In this document: positions 24,443 to 32,914 of the stretch, in pieces | Position numbering within the stretch: the first letter of the stretch is position 1 | Layout: every line of letters starts with the position of its first letter | NCBI GenBank assembly: GCA_020632665.1 | Contig: JACKFC010000001.1 | Location: 62,001-126,000, forward strand | Source: Deltaproteobacteria bacterium | Lineage (GTDB): Bacteria; Myxococcota_A; UBA9042 | Length of the DNA: 64,000 bases | Reading direction: 5' to 3' | The notes under the pieces: model-generated | Told to the model about the DNA's origin: nothing | The model's input: the letters and a program-made list of their open reading frames with translations, nothing else | Database searches by the model: none | Translations under genes and position numbers: made by a program

Positions 24443-26851
24443 TCAGTGCGCCACTGCTGCGCCTTCGGCAGCGATCCCGAGCGCCTCACCGCCGTAGGTC
24501 TGCGGCAGCGTGAGGAAGGCGTCCGGGTCACGGAGGACGAGCGCGGCCCGCAGCGCCTCGTCAGCGTGGGCGACGAAACGAATCTCGATGCCCTTCTGCA
24601 CCTCCGCCGGGATGTCTTCCAGGTTGCGGCGGTTCTCTTCCGGGACCAGGCAGAACGTCAGGCCGGCGCGATGCGCCGCGATGACCTTCTCCTTCAGCCC
24701 GCCGATGGCGAGGACACGACCACGCAGGGTGATCTCGCCGGTCATCGCGACGTCGTGGCGGACGCGCAGGCCGGTGAGCGCCGAGACCAAGCCGGTCGCG
24801 ATGGCGATGCCGGCCGAGGGGCCGTCCTTGGCGATGGCGCCCTCGGGGAAGTGCACGTGGACGTCGATCTTCTGATAGAAGCTGCGGTCGAGTCCGAGCG
24901 CCTCGGCGCGTGAGCGGACGTAGCTCATCGCGGCCTGCACCGACTCCTGCATCACGTCACCGAGCTTGCCGGTGAAGGTCAGGCGCCCCGAGCCGGGGAC
25001 GACGGCCACCTCGACGTCGAGCAGATCGCCGCCGACGCTGGTCACCGCGAGGCCGTTGACGATGCCGACGCGGTCTTCGGATTCGCTGCGCTTGTCCTTG
25101 TATTTCTCGGCGCCGAGCAAGGTCCGGACCCGATCGGGGTCGACCCGCAGGCGCTTGCGGGCCCGCTTGGCTTCGAGCTGCTCGGTGGCGAGCTTGCGGC
25201 AGACCGCGCCGATCTGGCGCTCCAAGCTGCGTACGCCGGCCTCGCGGGTATAGCTACGAATCAGCAATTTCAGCGCGTCGTCGGCGACCTTGAGATCGAC
25301 CTCGGCGAGGCCGTTCTCCTTCTGCTGCCGCGGCACCAAATACCGCTTGGCGATGGCGAGCTTCTCGGGCTCGGTATAGCCGCCGAGCTCGATGATCTCG
25401 AGGCGGTCGGCGAGCGCGATCGGGATATTCTGCAGGAAGTTCGCGGTCGCGATGAAGAGGACCGAGGAGAGGTCGTAGTCGAGGTCGAGGTAGTGATCGA
25501 CGAAGCTGTCGTTCTGCTCCGGATCGAGGACCTCGAGCAGCGCCGAGGCAGGATCTCCGCGGAAATCCATCGACATCTTGTCGATCTCGTCGAGCAGGAA
25601 GACGGGGTTGTTCGACCCGACCTTCTTGAGCGACTGGATGACCTTGCCCGGCAGCGCTCCGATGTACGTTCGGCGGTGGCCGCGGATCTCGGCTTCGTCG
25701 CGCACGCCGCCCAGTGACAGCCGCACGAACCGGCGCCCGGTCGAGGTGGCAATGCTGCGCGCGAGCGAGGTCTTCCCGACGCCGGGCGGGCCGACGAGGC
25801 AGAGGACGGGGCCGCGCAGACGCTCGACGAGCTTCTGCACGGCGAGGTATTCGAGGATGCGCGCCTTGGGCTTCTCGAGCCCGTAGTGGTCGGCTTCGAG
25901 CACTTCCCGCGCGGCGGGGATGTCGAGGACGTCCTCGCTGCGATCGGCCCACGGCAGCGCCAGCACCCAATCGATGTAGGTGCGCAGCACGCCGGCCTCG
26001 GCCGACATCGGGTTCATCATCTTCAGCTTGCGGAATTCCCGGTCGAGCCGGCTCCGCGCCTCCTCGGTCAGGTCCTTCTCCGCGATGGAGCGGCCGAGCT
26101 CGTCGAGCTCGTTCTTGAATTCGTCGCCGTCGTTCTGCTCGCCGGCAGCTTGGGCGGCGTCGGCGTCGGCGGCGTCACCGCTGACCTTCTTGCGCAGCCG
26201 GCGCTCGACCCGCGCGACCTCGGCCTCGGCCTCGATCAGCTCGGCGAGGCGGGCCAAGCGGGCGCCGATCTCGTGCAGCGCCAGCACCGCCTGGCGATCG
26301 GGCACCTTCAGCCCCAAGTGGGCCGCGACCATATCGGCAAGATGGCCGGGATCTTCGATGCCGACCACGTTCTGCACGACGTCGGTCGGAATCCGGCGCT
26401 GCAGCCCGGCGAAGGCGGCGAAGGCGGTGCGGACCCGCTCCTGCAGCTCGGTCACGGCGTCTTGCTCGGCGATCGCGTCCGGGACGATCTCGATCCGGGC
26501 CTTGAGGTGGCCGCCGTCGTCGACCAACTCGAGGATGCGCACGCGCTCCTCGCCTTGGACGCTGACCTTCACGGTCTCGTCCGGCATGCGCATGACCTGG
26601 GTCACGCAGGCGAGCGTGCCGACGTCGTAGAGATCGCGCGCGCTGGGCTCGTTGGTCCGGGCGTTGACCTGGGTCACCAACACGACGACGCGGTCCTCAC
26701 GCTCGATCGCGGCGTCGAGCGCGGCGATCGACCGCTCACGGCCGACGAAGAGGGGCGCGACGGCCCGCGGGAAGACGACCACACCGCGCAGCGGCAGCAC
26801 CGGCAGCAGGGCCGGCAAGGGGGGCGGAGTGTCGGAGGAATGATCGGCCAT
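24443..26851 (-). CDS. lon: ATP-dependent protease Lon (LonA type)
   Basis: This cytosolic AAA+ serine protease degrades misfolded and regulatory proteins. The 802-aa product has the N-terminal LON substrate domain (LPVLPLRGVVVFPRAVAPLFVGR), an AAA+ domain with Walker A GPPGVGKTSLAR and Walker B VFLLDEIDKM, and a C-terminal protease domain. The catalytic Ser lies in AKDGPSAGIAIA and the Lys in GGLKEKVIAAHRAG. An acidic, Ala-rich linker (DAADADAAQAAGEQNDGDE) interrupts the helical N-domain. The start at 26851 has GAGG about 10 bases upstream; an ATG eight codons earlier lacks a site. It ends the tig-clpP-clpX-lon block. Confidence 0.96.
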   Translation of the reverse strand: MADHSSDTPPPLPALLPVLPLRGVVVFPRAVAPLFVGRERSIAALDAAIEREDRVVVLVTQVNARTNEPSARDLYDVGTLACVTQVMRMPDETVKVSVQGEERVRILELVDDGGHLKARIEIVPDAIAEQDAVTELQERVRTAFAAFAGLQRRIPTDVVQNVVGIEDPGHLADMVAAHLGLKVPDRQAVLALHEIGARLARLAELIEAEAEVARVERRLRKKVSGDAADADAAQAAGEQNDGDEFKNELDELGRSIAEKDLTEEARSRLDREFRKLKMMNPMSAEAGVLRTYIDWVLALPWADRSEDVLDIPAAREVLEADHYGLEKPKARILEYLAVQKLVERLRGPVLCLVGPPGVGKTSLARSIATSTGRRFVRLSLGGVRDEAEIRGHRRTYIGALPGKVIQSLKKVGSNNPVFLLDEIDKMSMDFRGDPASALLEVLDPEQNDSFVDHYLDLDYDLSSVLFIATANFLQNIPIALADRLEIIELGGYTEPEKLAIAKRYLVPRQQKENGLAEVDLKVADDALKLLIRSYTREAGVRSLERQIGAVCRKLATEQLEAKRARKRLRVDPDRVRTLLGAEKYKDKRSESEDRVGIVNGLAVTSVGGDLLDVEVAVVPGSGRLTFTGKLGDVMQESVQAAMSYVRSRAEALGLDRSFYQKIDVHVHFPEGAIAKDGPSAGIAIATGLVSALTGLRVRHDVAMTGEITLRGRVLAIGGLKEKVIAAHRAGLTFCLVPEENRRNLEDIPAEVQKGIEIRFVAHADEALRAALVLRDPDAFLTLPQTYGGEALGIAAEGAAVAH

Positions 26852-26929
26852 TGGGGGCAACCTCGAGCGGGGCATCAGCGCCCGACGCTCACGAAAGGAC
26901 GCAGGGCGGCAAGCGCAAGGTCGCTCGGA

Positions 26930-28183
26930 TCACGCCGTCTGTGCCTCGGACTTCAGGCCGACCAGCGGGTACTTGCCGTGCGTGATCGTGTCGACGTCGA
27001 CGACGACTTCTTCGACGTTGTCCCGGCCCGGCAGGTCGTACATGACCTCGAGCATCGCGGACTCCATGATCGCGCGCAGACCGCGGGCGCCGGTCTTCAG
27101 ATCGATCGCCTTGCGGGCGGCGGCGCGCAGCGCGTCGGCGGTGAACTTCAGCTCGACCCCGTCCATCTCGAAGAGGCGCGAGTATTGCTTGCTCAACGCG
27201 TTCTTCGGCTCGACCAGGATCTGCATCAGGGCATCCTCGTCGAGCTCCGAGAGCGTCGCGAGGACGGGCAGGCGGCCGATGAACTCGGGGATCAGGCCGA
27301 ACTTCAGCAGATCCTCGGGCTGCACGAGCTGCAGCAGCGCCGAGACGTCCTTCGGCGCGTCGGCGGCGGCGTCCTTGCCGAAGCCGATCGCCTTCTTGCC
27401 GACCCGACGCTCGATGATCTTGTCCAGCCCGGCGAACGCGCCGCCGCAGATGAACAGGATATTGGTCGTGTCGATCTGGATGAACTCTTGCTGCGGATGC
27501 TTGCGACCGCCCTTGGGCGGCACGTTGGCCACGGTGCCCTCGATGAGCTTCAGCAGCGCCTGCTGCACGCCCTCGCCGGAGACGTCGCGGGTGATCGACG
27601 GGTTCTCCGATTTGCGCGTGATCTTGTCGACCTCGTCGATGTAGACGATGCCGCGCATGGCAGCGTCGACGTCGTGGTCGGCAGCCTCGAGCAGACGGAC
27701 GATGATGTTCTCGACGTCCTCACCGACGTAGCCGGCCTCGGTCAACGTGGTCGCGTCGACGATCGTGAACGGCACCTTCAGCACGCGAGCGAGCGTCTGC
27801 GCCAGCAGCGTCTTGCCCGAGCCGGTGGGGCCGACGAGCATGACGTTCGACTTCTGCAGCTCGACCTCGGCGCGCTTGCCGCCGCGGAAGTCGATTCGCT
27901 TGTAGTGGTTGTAGACCGCGACCGAGAGGACCTTCTTCGCCTGATCCTGGCCGACGACGTATTCGTCGAGGATGCGGCGCAGCTCCTTCGGCTTGGGCAC
28001 CGAGCCGAGCGCCGGCGAACGCTCACCGTGCTCGACTTCATCGGCGATGATGTCGTTGCAGAGCGCGATGCACTCGTCGCAGATGTAGACCGAGGGGCCC
28101 GCGATCAGCTTCTTCACTTCCTTCTGGCTCTTGCCGCAAAAGGAGCAGCTGAGGTTGCTGGAGTCGCGCCGGCGTTCCGTCAT
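26930..28183 (-). CDS. clpX: ATP-dependent Clp protease, ATP-binding unfoldase ClpX
   Basis: The 417-aa AAA+ unfoldase feeds substrates to ClpP. It has the N-terminal C4 zinc-binding domain (CSFCGKSQ and CDEC), Walker A GPTGSGKTLLAQ, Walker B IVYIDEVDKI, and the pore and sensor segments of the family (ISRDVSGEG-type region here reads ITRDVSGEGVQQALLK). An IGF-type ClpP-binding loop is present as IGFGKD. The start at 28183 is the only one consistent with the zinc-finger N-terminus. It sits 84 bp after clpP, with a small terminator in the gap. Confidence 0.97.
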   Translation of the reverse strand: MTERRRDSSNLSCSFCGKSQKEVKKLIAGPSVYICDECIALCNDIIADEVEHGERSPALGSVPKPKELRRILDEYVVGQDQAKKVLSVAVYNHYKRIDFRGGKRAEVELQKSNVMLVGPTGSGKTLLAQTLARVLKVPFTIVDATTLTEAGYVGEDVENIIVRLLEAADHDVDAAMRGIVYIDEVDKITRKSENPSITRDVSGEGVQQALLKLIEGTVANVPPKGGRKHPQQEFIQIDTTNILFICGGAFAGLDKIIERRVGKKAIGFGKDAAADAPKDVSALLQLVQPEDLLKFGLIPEFIGRLPVLATLSELDEDALMQILVEPKNALSKQYSRLFEMDGVELKFTADALRAAARKAIDLKTGARGLRAIMESAMLEVMYDLPGRDNVEEVVVDVDTITHGKYPLVGLKSEAQTA

Positions 28184-28250
28184 CGTTCACCATCCTGCGG
28201 GAGCGTCGGTGCTCACGAGCGGAGCGTAGCGACCCCAATCCCACCGCGTC

Positions 28251-28269
28251 AAAAAAGCCGGTGTCGGCT
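28251..28269 (-). terminator. Small intrinsic terminator overlapping the clpP stop codon
   Basis: On the minus strand, AGCCG-ACAC-CGGCT forms a 5-bp stem followed immediately by a run of T residues (complement of 28251-28256). The left arm overlaps the clpP stop. It could reduce read-through from clpP into clpX. The short stem makes it weak. Confidence 0.5.
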
Positions 28270-28864
28270 AGCCCTGCTCGCGCTCGCGGCGGACCACTGC
28301 GTCGATGACGCCGTATTCGGTCGCCTCGTCGGCGCTCAGGTAGAAGTCGCGGTCGGTATCGGACTTGATCTTCTCGATCGCCTGGCCGGTATGGCGCGCC
28401 ACGATCGCGTTGAGTTGGCCCTTGATGTGCAACATCTCGCGCGCGGCGATGTCGATATCGGTGACCTGACCCGAGAAACCGCCCAAGGGCTGGTGCAGCA
28501 TGATCCGGGCGTGGGGCAGCGCGAAACGGCGCCCAGGCGTGCCCGCCGAGAGCAGGACCGCGCCCATCGAGGCTGCCTGGCCGATGCAGATCGTCGAAAC
28601 CGGAGCCGAGACGTATTGCATCGTGTCGTAGATGGCCATGCCGGCCGAGACCGAGCCACCCGGCGAGTTGATGTAGAGCGAGATCTCTTTTTTCGGGTCC
28701 TCGCTGTCGAGCACGAGCAGCTGCGCGATGATCGAGTTCGCGAGCGGATCGGTGACCTCGGAGCCGAGGAAGATGATCCGGTCACGCAGCAGGCGCGAGT
28801 AGATGCCCCATTCGCGTTCGCCGCGCGGCGTGGTCTCGATGACGGTCGGAATCACCCAGGACAT
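28268..28864 (-). CDS. clpP: ATP-dependent Clp protease proteolytic subunit ClpP
   Basis: The 198-aa serine peptidase forms the tetradecameric chamber used with ClpX. The catalytic triad is visible: Ser in GQAASMGAVLLSAG, His in LPHARIMLHQP, and Asp in STDTDRDFYLSADEA-type sequence (here DTDRDFYLSADEATEYG). Length is typical. The start has GAGGAGG a few bases upstream. It lies between tig and clpX, the usual order in proteobacteria. Confidence 0.97.
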   Translation of the reverse strand: MSWVIPTVIETTPRGEREWGIYSRLLRDRIIFLGSEVTDPLANSIIAQLLVLDSEDPKKEISLYINSPGGSVSAGMAIYDTMQYVSAPVSTICIGQAASMGAVLLSAGTPGRRFALPHARIMLHQPLGGFSGQVTDIDIAAREMLHIKGQLNAIVARHTGQAIEKIKSDTDRDFYLSADEATEYGVIDAVVRREREQG

Positions 28865-28993
28865 GTGTCCTCCTCTGCTGCGGCTGCAACGCCGGCGCGG
28901 CCACTGTTCTTCCCGCGGGACGCGAATCCGAGCGGCGCCACCCTATCCATCTTCCGCCGCGAGCGACAAATTCGTCGCCCGAGGGCCGGAACA

Positions 28994-30388
28994 TCAATCG
29001 TGGTTGCAGTCCGGGCCGTGCACGTGGCCGTCGTGATCGTGGTCATGACCGTGGTCGTGGTCGTGGTCGTGGTCATGATCGTGGGCCTCCGCCTCGCCGG
29101 CCGGAGCGGCGTCGCGGGCACGCCACGGACGCGCCTCGCCGGGCTCCACGGTGACCTTGGCCAGGAGCGCGTCGAGGACGACCTCCTCCTCGAGTCGAAC
29201 GCGGAGATCGTCGAGGCCCTCACCGGGCTCGCCGTAGACGCGGCGGATCTCGTCGGCCGACTCCGGCATCTCGACGATCATCTCGTCGATGCGGGCCTGG
29301 ATCAGCTCGTCCGAGACCTCGACCTTCTCCTGCTCGACGAGGTGGCGGACCACCAGGGCGCGCTGCACACCGGCGACGGCGTCGGGGCGGAAGCGGTCGC
29401 GCAGCGCGTCGAGCAGACGGCCCATGCGGGGATCGCGCAGGTCCAGCTGGCCGCCGAACATGCGCTGCGCCTGCCACTCGATCTCGCGCTGAACCAGGGC
29501 CTCGGGGGCCTCGACCGCGCAGGTCGCGACGATGTGATCAACCACCGCGTTGCGGTCGAGCATCTTGTTGCGGCGCTCGCACTGGCGCTCGAGGGCCGCG
29601 CGCTCACGGGCGGTCAGCGCCGCCTCGTCGTCGACACCCTCGGCGGCGCAGACGGCCTCCATCGTCGGCAGGATGCGGCGGCGGACGCCGGCGATCTCGC
29701 CCTTGAGCGTGGCCGTCTGGCCGGCGAAATCACCCGCCTCTTCGTCGGGTACCGAGACCTCGGTCTCGACCGCATCGCCAGCGCTCTTGCCGAGCACGGC
29801 CGCGCTGAGCCAAGCGACGCCGCCACCGACGACGACGCGACGCTCGGTCTGCTCGGTGGTGGTCTCTCCGGCGGTCAGGGTGTAGCGGAGGGTGACGACG
29901 TCCTCGTCCTGCGCGGCGTCGGCGACATCCTCGACCGAGGCGTGCTTCTGCAGCAGCGCGTCGACGGCCTGCTCGACGTCCTGGTCGTCGACGGCGAGGC
30001 GGTCCGGCGTGATGGTCGCGCCTTCCCAGCCGTTCAGCTCGAGCTCTGGCAGCACGTCGAAGACGAAGCGCAGCTCGAGCGGTGCACCGCGCTTGATCTC
30101 ACCGACCTCGGCGAGCTCGGGGGTGCCGAGCGGCGCGGCCTTCTCGGCGTCCAAGGCCTTCGGCAGCGCCCTGGTGACGAGCTTCTCGAGGACTTCCTCG
30201 CGGATTGCCGGGCCGTAGCGGCGCTCGAGCATCGCGGCCGGCGCCTTGCCGGGGCGGAAGCCGGGGATCCGGACGCGGGCGCCGATCTTGGCCACGACCG
30301 AGCCGTAGGCGGAATTCACCTCGGCGGCCGGGATCTGCAGCGTGAGCTGGCGGCGGGCGGCGCTGAGCGCCTCGAGCTGGACTTGCAT
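28994..30388 (-). CDS. tig: Trigger factor with His/Asp-rich C-terminal metal-binding tail
   Basis: This ribosome-associated chaperone and peptidyl-prolyl isomerase captures nascent chains at the exit tunnel. The 464-aa product has the N-terminal ribosome-binding domain with signature GFRPGKAP (about 43-50), the FKBP-like PPIase domain (about 150-245), and the C-terminal chaperone arms. It ends in an unusual 29-residue tail, about 436-464, with alternating His-Asp pairs, twelve His in all, and one Cys (HVHGPDCNHD at the end). Trigger factors normally lack such a tail; the related PPIase SlyD uses a His-rich tail to bind Ni and other divalent metals. The start ATG has AAGGAG 6 bases upstream. 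tRNA-Leu lies just before it. Confidence 0.95.
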   Translation of the reverse strand: MQVQLEALSAARRQLTLQIPAAEVNSAYGSVVAKIGARVRIPGFRPGKAPAAMLERRYGPAIREEVLEKLVTRALPKALDAEKAAPLGTPELAEVGEIKRGAPLELRFVFDVLPELELNGWEGATITPDRLAVDDQDVEQAVDALLQKHASVEDVADAAQDEDVVTLRYTLTAGETTTEQTERRVVVGGGVAWLSAAVLGKSAGDAVETEVSVPDEEAGDFAGQTATLKGEIAGVRRRILPTMEAVCAAEGVDDEAALTARERAALERQCERRNKMLDRNAVVDHIVATCAVEAPEALVQREIEWQAQRMFGGQLDLRDPRMGRLLDALRDRFRPDAVAGVQRALVVRHLVEQEKVEVSDELIQARIDEMIVEMPESADEIRRVYGEPGEGLDDLRVRLEEEVVLDALLAKVTVEPGEARPWRARDAAPAGEAEAHDHDHDHDHDHGHDHDHDGHVHGPDCNHD

Positions 30389-30428
30389 GTCGTCTCCTTC
30401 GTGCAACGGCCGCGCGGGCCGGGACGGG

Positions 30429-30512
30429 TGCGAGAGGGGGGACTTGAACCCCCACGCCCTACCGAGCGCCAGAACCTAAATCTGGTGCGTCTACCAATTC
30501 CGCCACTCCCGC
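30429..30512 (-). tRNA. tRNA-Leu (anticodon TAG)
   Basis: An 84-nt class II tRNA cloverleaf with a GCGGGAG/CTCTCGC acceptor stem, anticodon loop TTTAGGT flanked by CCAGA/TCTGG, a variable arm, and the T-loop TTCAAGT. The 3' CCA is not encoded (A then CCC). It is the tRNA nearest to tig and lies after a terminator that separates it from the other three. Confidence 0.95.
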
Positions 30513-30560
30513 AGACTGGATCGGGACGGGCCACCGTCGCGCGGCGGCCCGAATAGCAAG

Positions 30561-30588
30561 AAGCCCCCGGCGCGAGCGCCGGGGGCTT
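30561..30588 (-). terminator. Strong GC-rich terminator between tRNA-Lys and tRNA-Leu
   Basis: A 13-bp perfect inverted repeat (AAGCCCCCGGCGC at 30561-30573 and its complement at 30576-30588) has a 2-base centre; in RNA it would fold with a four- to six-base loop. On the minus strand it is followed by CTTCTTGC. It should end the His-Arg-Lys tRNA transcript. Confidence 0.8.
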
Positions 30589-30604
30589 GTTGCGCTTCCC
30601 GTAC

Positions 30605-30680
30605 TGGTGACTCCGGAAGGACTTGAACCTTCAACCAGCGGATTAAGAGTCCGATGCTCTACCAATTGAGCTACGGAGCC
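30605..30680 (-). tRNA. tRNA-Lys (anticodon CTT)
   Basis: Acceptor stem GGCTCCG/CGGAGTC, anticodon loop with CTT within CGGACTCTTAATCCG, and T-loop TTCAAGT. CCA is encoded at 30605-30607; the body is 30608-30680. Confidence 0.96.
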
Positions 30681-30704
30681 AGCAGGGTAGCAATCCCGTG
30701 GAGG

Positions 30705-30781
30705 TGGCGCGCCCGGTAGGATTCGAACCTACGACCTACGGATTCGAAGTCCGGTGCTCTATCCAGCTGAGCTACGGGCGC
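30705..30781 (-). tRNA. tRNA-Arg (anticodon TCG)
   Basis: Acceptor stem GCGCCCG/CGGGCGC, anticodon TCG within CGGACTTCGAATCCG, and T-loop TTCGAAT. CCA is encoded at 30705-30707. A TCG anticodon is less common in bacteria that read CGN codons with an inosine-bearing ACG tRNA; here it would serve CGA and CGG. Confidence 0.95.
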
Positions 30782-30874
30782 GGGGCCCGGTCTCGGCTCC
30801 CAGCAGAAGCCGGGTACTGAGGCGACCCGCCACGGGGTCATGCTGATGAAATGAACGCGCCGTGAGGCGGGGGG

Positions 30875-30948
30875 GGTGGGAGACGGGGCTTGAACCCGCG
30901 ACATCAGGTACCACAAACCTGCGCTCTACCGACTGAGCTACACCCACC
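30875..30948 (-). tRNA. tRNA-His (anticodon GTG)
   Basis: Anticodon GTG lies within CAGGTTTGTGGTACCTG. The acceptor stem is GTGGGTG/CTCCCAC with the His-specific extra G(-1) encoded at 30948 opposite the discriminator C. The sixth acceptor pair is a T-T mismatch. CCA is not encoded. It is the first gene after the promoter. Confidence 0.94.
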
Positions 30949-30989
30949 ATCCGTGCGAAGCCAACACGCGCGGCGTTGACCGGGGGCGG

Positions 30990-31017
30990 AGAATATTCAG
31001 GCCGCCCCCCCTGTCAA
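30990..31017 (-). promoter_or_regulatory. Sigma-70-type promoter of the tRNA cluster
   Basis: On the minus strand a perfect -35 box TTGACA (31012-31017) is followed after 16 bases by TATTCT (30990-30995). Transcription would start near 30983, about 35 bases before tRNA-His. The spacer contains seven consecutive G. Confidence 0.75.
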
Positions 31018-31147
31018 CCCCTCTGCTGCGGATCTTGCGCGATGAGCACCTGCGACTTTTCGTGCGGGCCTGGGAATAGCCTCCGAGGAGCGGAGGTTCT
31101 AGGTTGGTGGAAGCGGCGCACCCCGCCGCATCAGGGAGCGAGGAGCC

Positions 31148-31801
31148 ATGCTCGAGATGTTCCGCAAGCGCAAGGATCGCGAGGCCTTCGACAAAGAGGC
31201 CATGCCGCATATGGACGCCCTCTACGGCTACGCCATGCACCTTTCGCGCAATCGCGAAGACGCCGAAGACCTCCTGCAAGAGACCTACATCAAGGCTCTG
31301 CGAAACTGGCACCGCTACGAGCCCGGCACGAATTGCCGCGCGTGGCTGTTCCGGATCATGACCAATACCTTCTACAACCTCGCGCGCAGCCGGAAGCGGC
31401 GGCCGCAGGTCGAGACCGACGGCCTGCCGGACGTCGAGCTGCAGATCGCCGAGAGCTACTCCGACAGCGGCATCTACCGCCCGCTCGAGGAGCAGGTGCT
31501 CGACGGCGTGATGAGCCAGCACATGCAGGACGCTCTGGCCTCGCTGCCGGAGGATTTCCGCACCGTGCTGCTGCTCGCCGACCTGCACGACTTCTCCTAC
31601 AAGGAGATCGCCGAGGTCTGCGATTGCCCGGTCGGCACCGTGATGAGCCGGCTCTACCGCGCGCGCCGCGCCATGCAGCGCAAGCTGCTCGACCACGCGG
31701 TCGGCGAGGGCATCGTCGAGCGCCCCGAGGCCGACGACAGCGGCGTGGTCCCGCTCGACGCCTTCCGCCTGCGCGGCAAGCGCAAGGCCGTCGGTGCGTA
31801 G
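31148..31801 (+). CDS. ECF (extracytoplasmic function) sigma-70 factor
   Basis: The 217-aa product has sigma region 2 (about 20-85, with EDAEDLLQETYIKALRNW and CRAWLFRIMTNTFYNLARS) and region 4 (about 130-185, LPEDFRTVLLLADLHDFSYKEIAEV with the HTH VGTVMSRLYRARRAMQRKL). Regions 1.1 and 3 are absent, as expected for the ECF class. The start ATG has GAGGAG just upstream. The next gene, 51 bp away, is a zinc-binding anti-sigma factor, so activity is probably held in check at the membrane until an envelope signal arrives. Many such factors control their own promoter, but I cannot identify the target sequence here. Confidence 0.93.
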   Translation: MLEMFRKRKDREAFDKEAMPHMDALYGYAMHLSRNREDAEDLLQETYIKALRNWHRYEPGTNCRAWLFRIMTNTFYNLARSRKRRPQVETDGLPDVELQIAESYSDSGIYRPLEEQVLDGVMSQHMQDALASLPEDFRTVLLLADLHDFSYKEIAEVCDCPVGTVMSRLYRARRAMQRKLLDHAVGEGIVERPEADDSGVVPLDAFRLRGKRKAVGA

Positions 31802-31852
31802 TGCGCATGGGACGAGCCGCGTGTTCGGAAGAATTGGACCAGGAGTGAGGCC

Positions 31853-32914
31853 GTGAACTGTACCGACGTCCAGAAGTACGCCTACACCTACCTCGACGGC
31901 GAATTCGACGCCCGCGAGGGCAAGGAATTCGAGTGCCACCTCGCGGCCTGCGCGCCGTGTCGGCACCACGTCGCCGAGAATGCGGGCTTTCGCAACGCGC
32001 TGCGCCGCAACCTGCGCTGCGAGACCGCCGGCACCGAGGTGCGTGATCGCCTCACGGCGCGGCTGGCCGCGTGCGAGGCGCGCGGCTTTTCCGAGCGGAT
32101 CCGCGTGCCGATGGCGATGGCTGCGGCGATCTCGCTCTGCGTCGTCGGTTGGCGGACGCTGGCGCACGACGCTGCGGCGGGCGAGGACGAGCCGAGCTTC
32201 ATCGCCGCAACCGCACCGACACCGATCGCGAGCGCCCTGCCCCGTCCCCTGCCGAGCCGTGTGCCGAGCCGGGTGCCGTCGGCGCGTGCGCTGCCCCATC
32301 CGGCGGCGGTCGCCAAGGCCGAGCGCGCCGGACGTGCTGCCGCTCCGGCGGAGCAGGCCGAGGTGGTTCAGGTGGCTGCCGACCGGATCGACGCCGCCCC
32401 CGAGGTCCTCGGCGGCGCGGTCGACGCGACTTTCCTGACCGAGCGCAGCCCCTTCGGCGCGGTGCGGACGGGCTCGAACCTGCGTGCGCTGGTGCGCGCC
32501 CACGCCGGGCCGCTGCCCCTCGAGGTGCGTGGTGACGCGACCGTGGTCCGCCGCTGGCTGCGCGATCGCCTGCCGAGCGTGCAGGGTCCACCGATCTCCG
32601 AGGGGGCGGGCGTGACGCTGCACGGCGCGCGCCTCTCGCAGCTCGCCGGCCGTCCGGTCGTGCTCTACGCCTACACCGCGTTCGACAAGCCGATGACGGT
32701 GGTGCAACACCTGCGCGCCGGCCGCACGCCCTTCGACGATCCCGAGATCGAGCAGCGCCAGCCCGGCGAGCCCGAGCTCTCCGGCTCGCTGGTCGACCAC
32801 CTCGCCGGCTTTCAGGTGCTGCACACGCTGCGTGACGGCGAGCTGCTCTCGGTCGTCAGCGAGCTCGACAGCGGCGCCCTGCGCAGCGTCGTCCAGCCGC
32901 CGACCTTCCTCTGA
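31853..32914 (+). CDS. Membrane anti-sigma factor with zinc-binding (ZAS) domain
   Basis: The 353-aa product has an N-terminal anti-sigma domain with the zinc motif H-x3-C-x2-C (ECHLAACAPCRHHV, about residues 27-40), one transmembrane helix (about 82-102, AMAAAISLCVVGW), a low-complexity Pro/Ala periplasmic linker, and a 200-residue C-terminal domain of unknown type. It should bind the ECF sigma factor encoded directly upstream. The start is GTG 31853 with AGGAG about 8 bases before it. Its stop is directly next to the convergent stop of the following gene, with no bases between. Confidence 0.88.
   Translation: MNCTDVQKYAYTYLDGEFDAREGKEFECHLAACAPCRHHVAENAGFRNALRRNLRCETAGTEVRDRLTARLAACEARGFSERIRVPMAMAAAISLCVVGWRTLAHDAAAGEDEPSFIAATAPTPIASALPRPLPSRVPSRVPSARALPHPAAVAKAERAGRAAAPAEQAEVVQVAADRIDAAPEVLGGAVDATFLTERSPFGAVRTGSNLRALVRAHAGPLPLEVRGDATVVRRWLRDRLPSVQGPPISEGAGVTLHGARLSQLAGRPVVLYAYTAFDKPMTVVQHLRAGRTPFDDPEIEQRQPGEPELSGSLVDHLAGFQVLHTLRDGELLSVVSELDSGALRSVVQPPTFL

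Noticed and set aside
29037..29086. GTGGTC-type microsatellite
   Set aside because: It is fully explained by the His-Asp codons of the trigger-factor tail.
25886..30556. Long plus-strand open frame opposite lon, clpX, clpP and tig
   Set aside because: It crosses several well-identified genes and a tRNA on the other strand; it is a by-product of codon bias.
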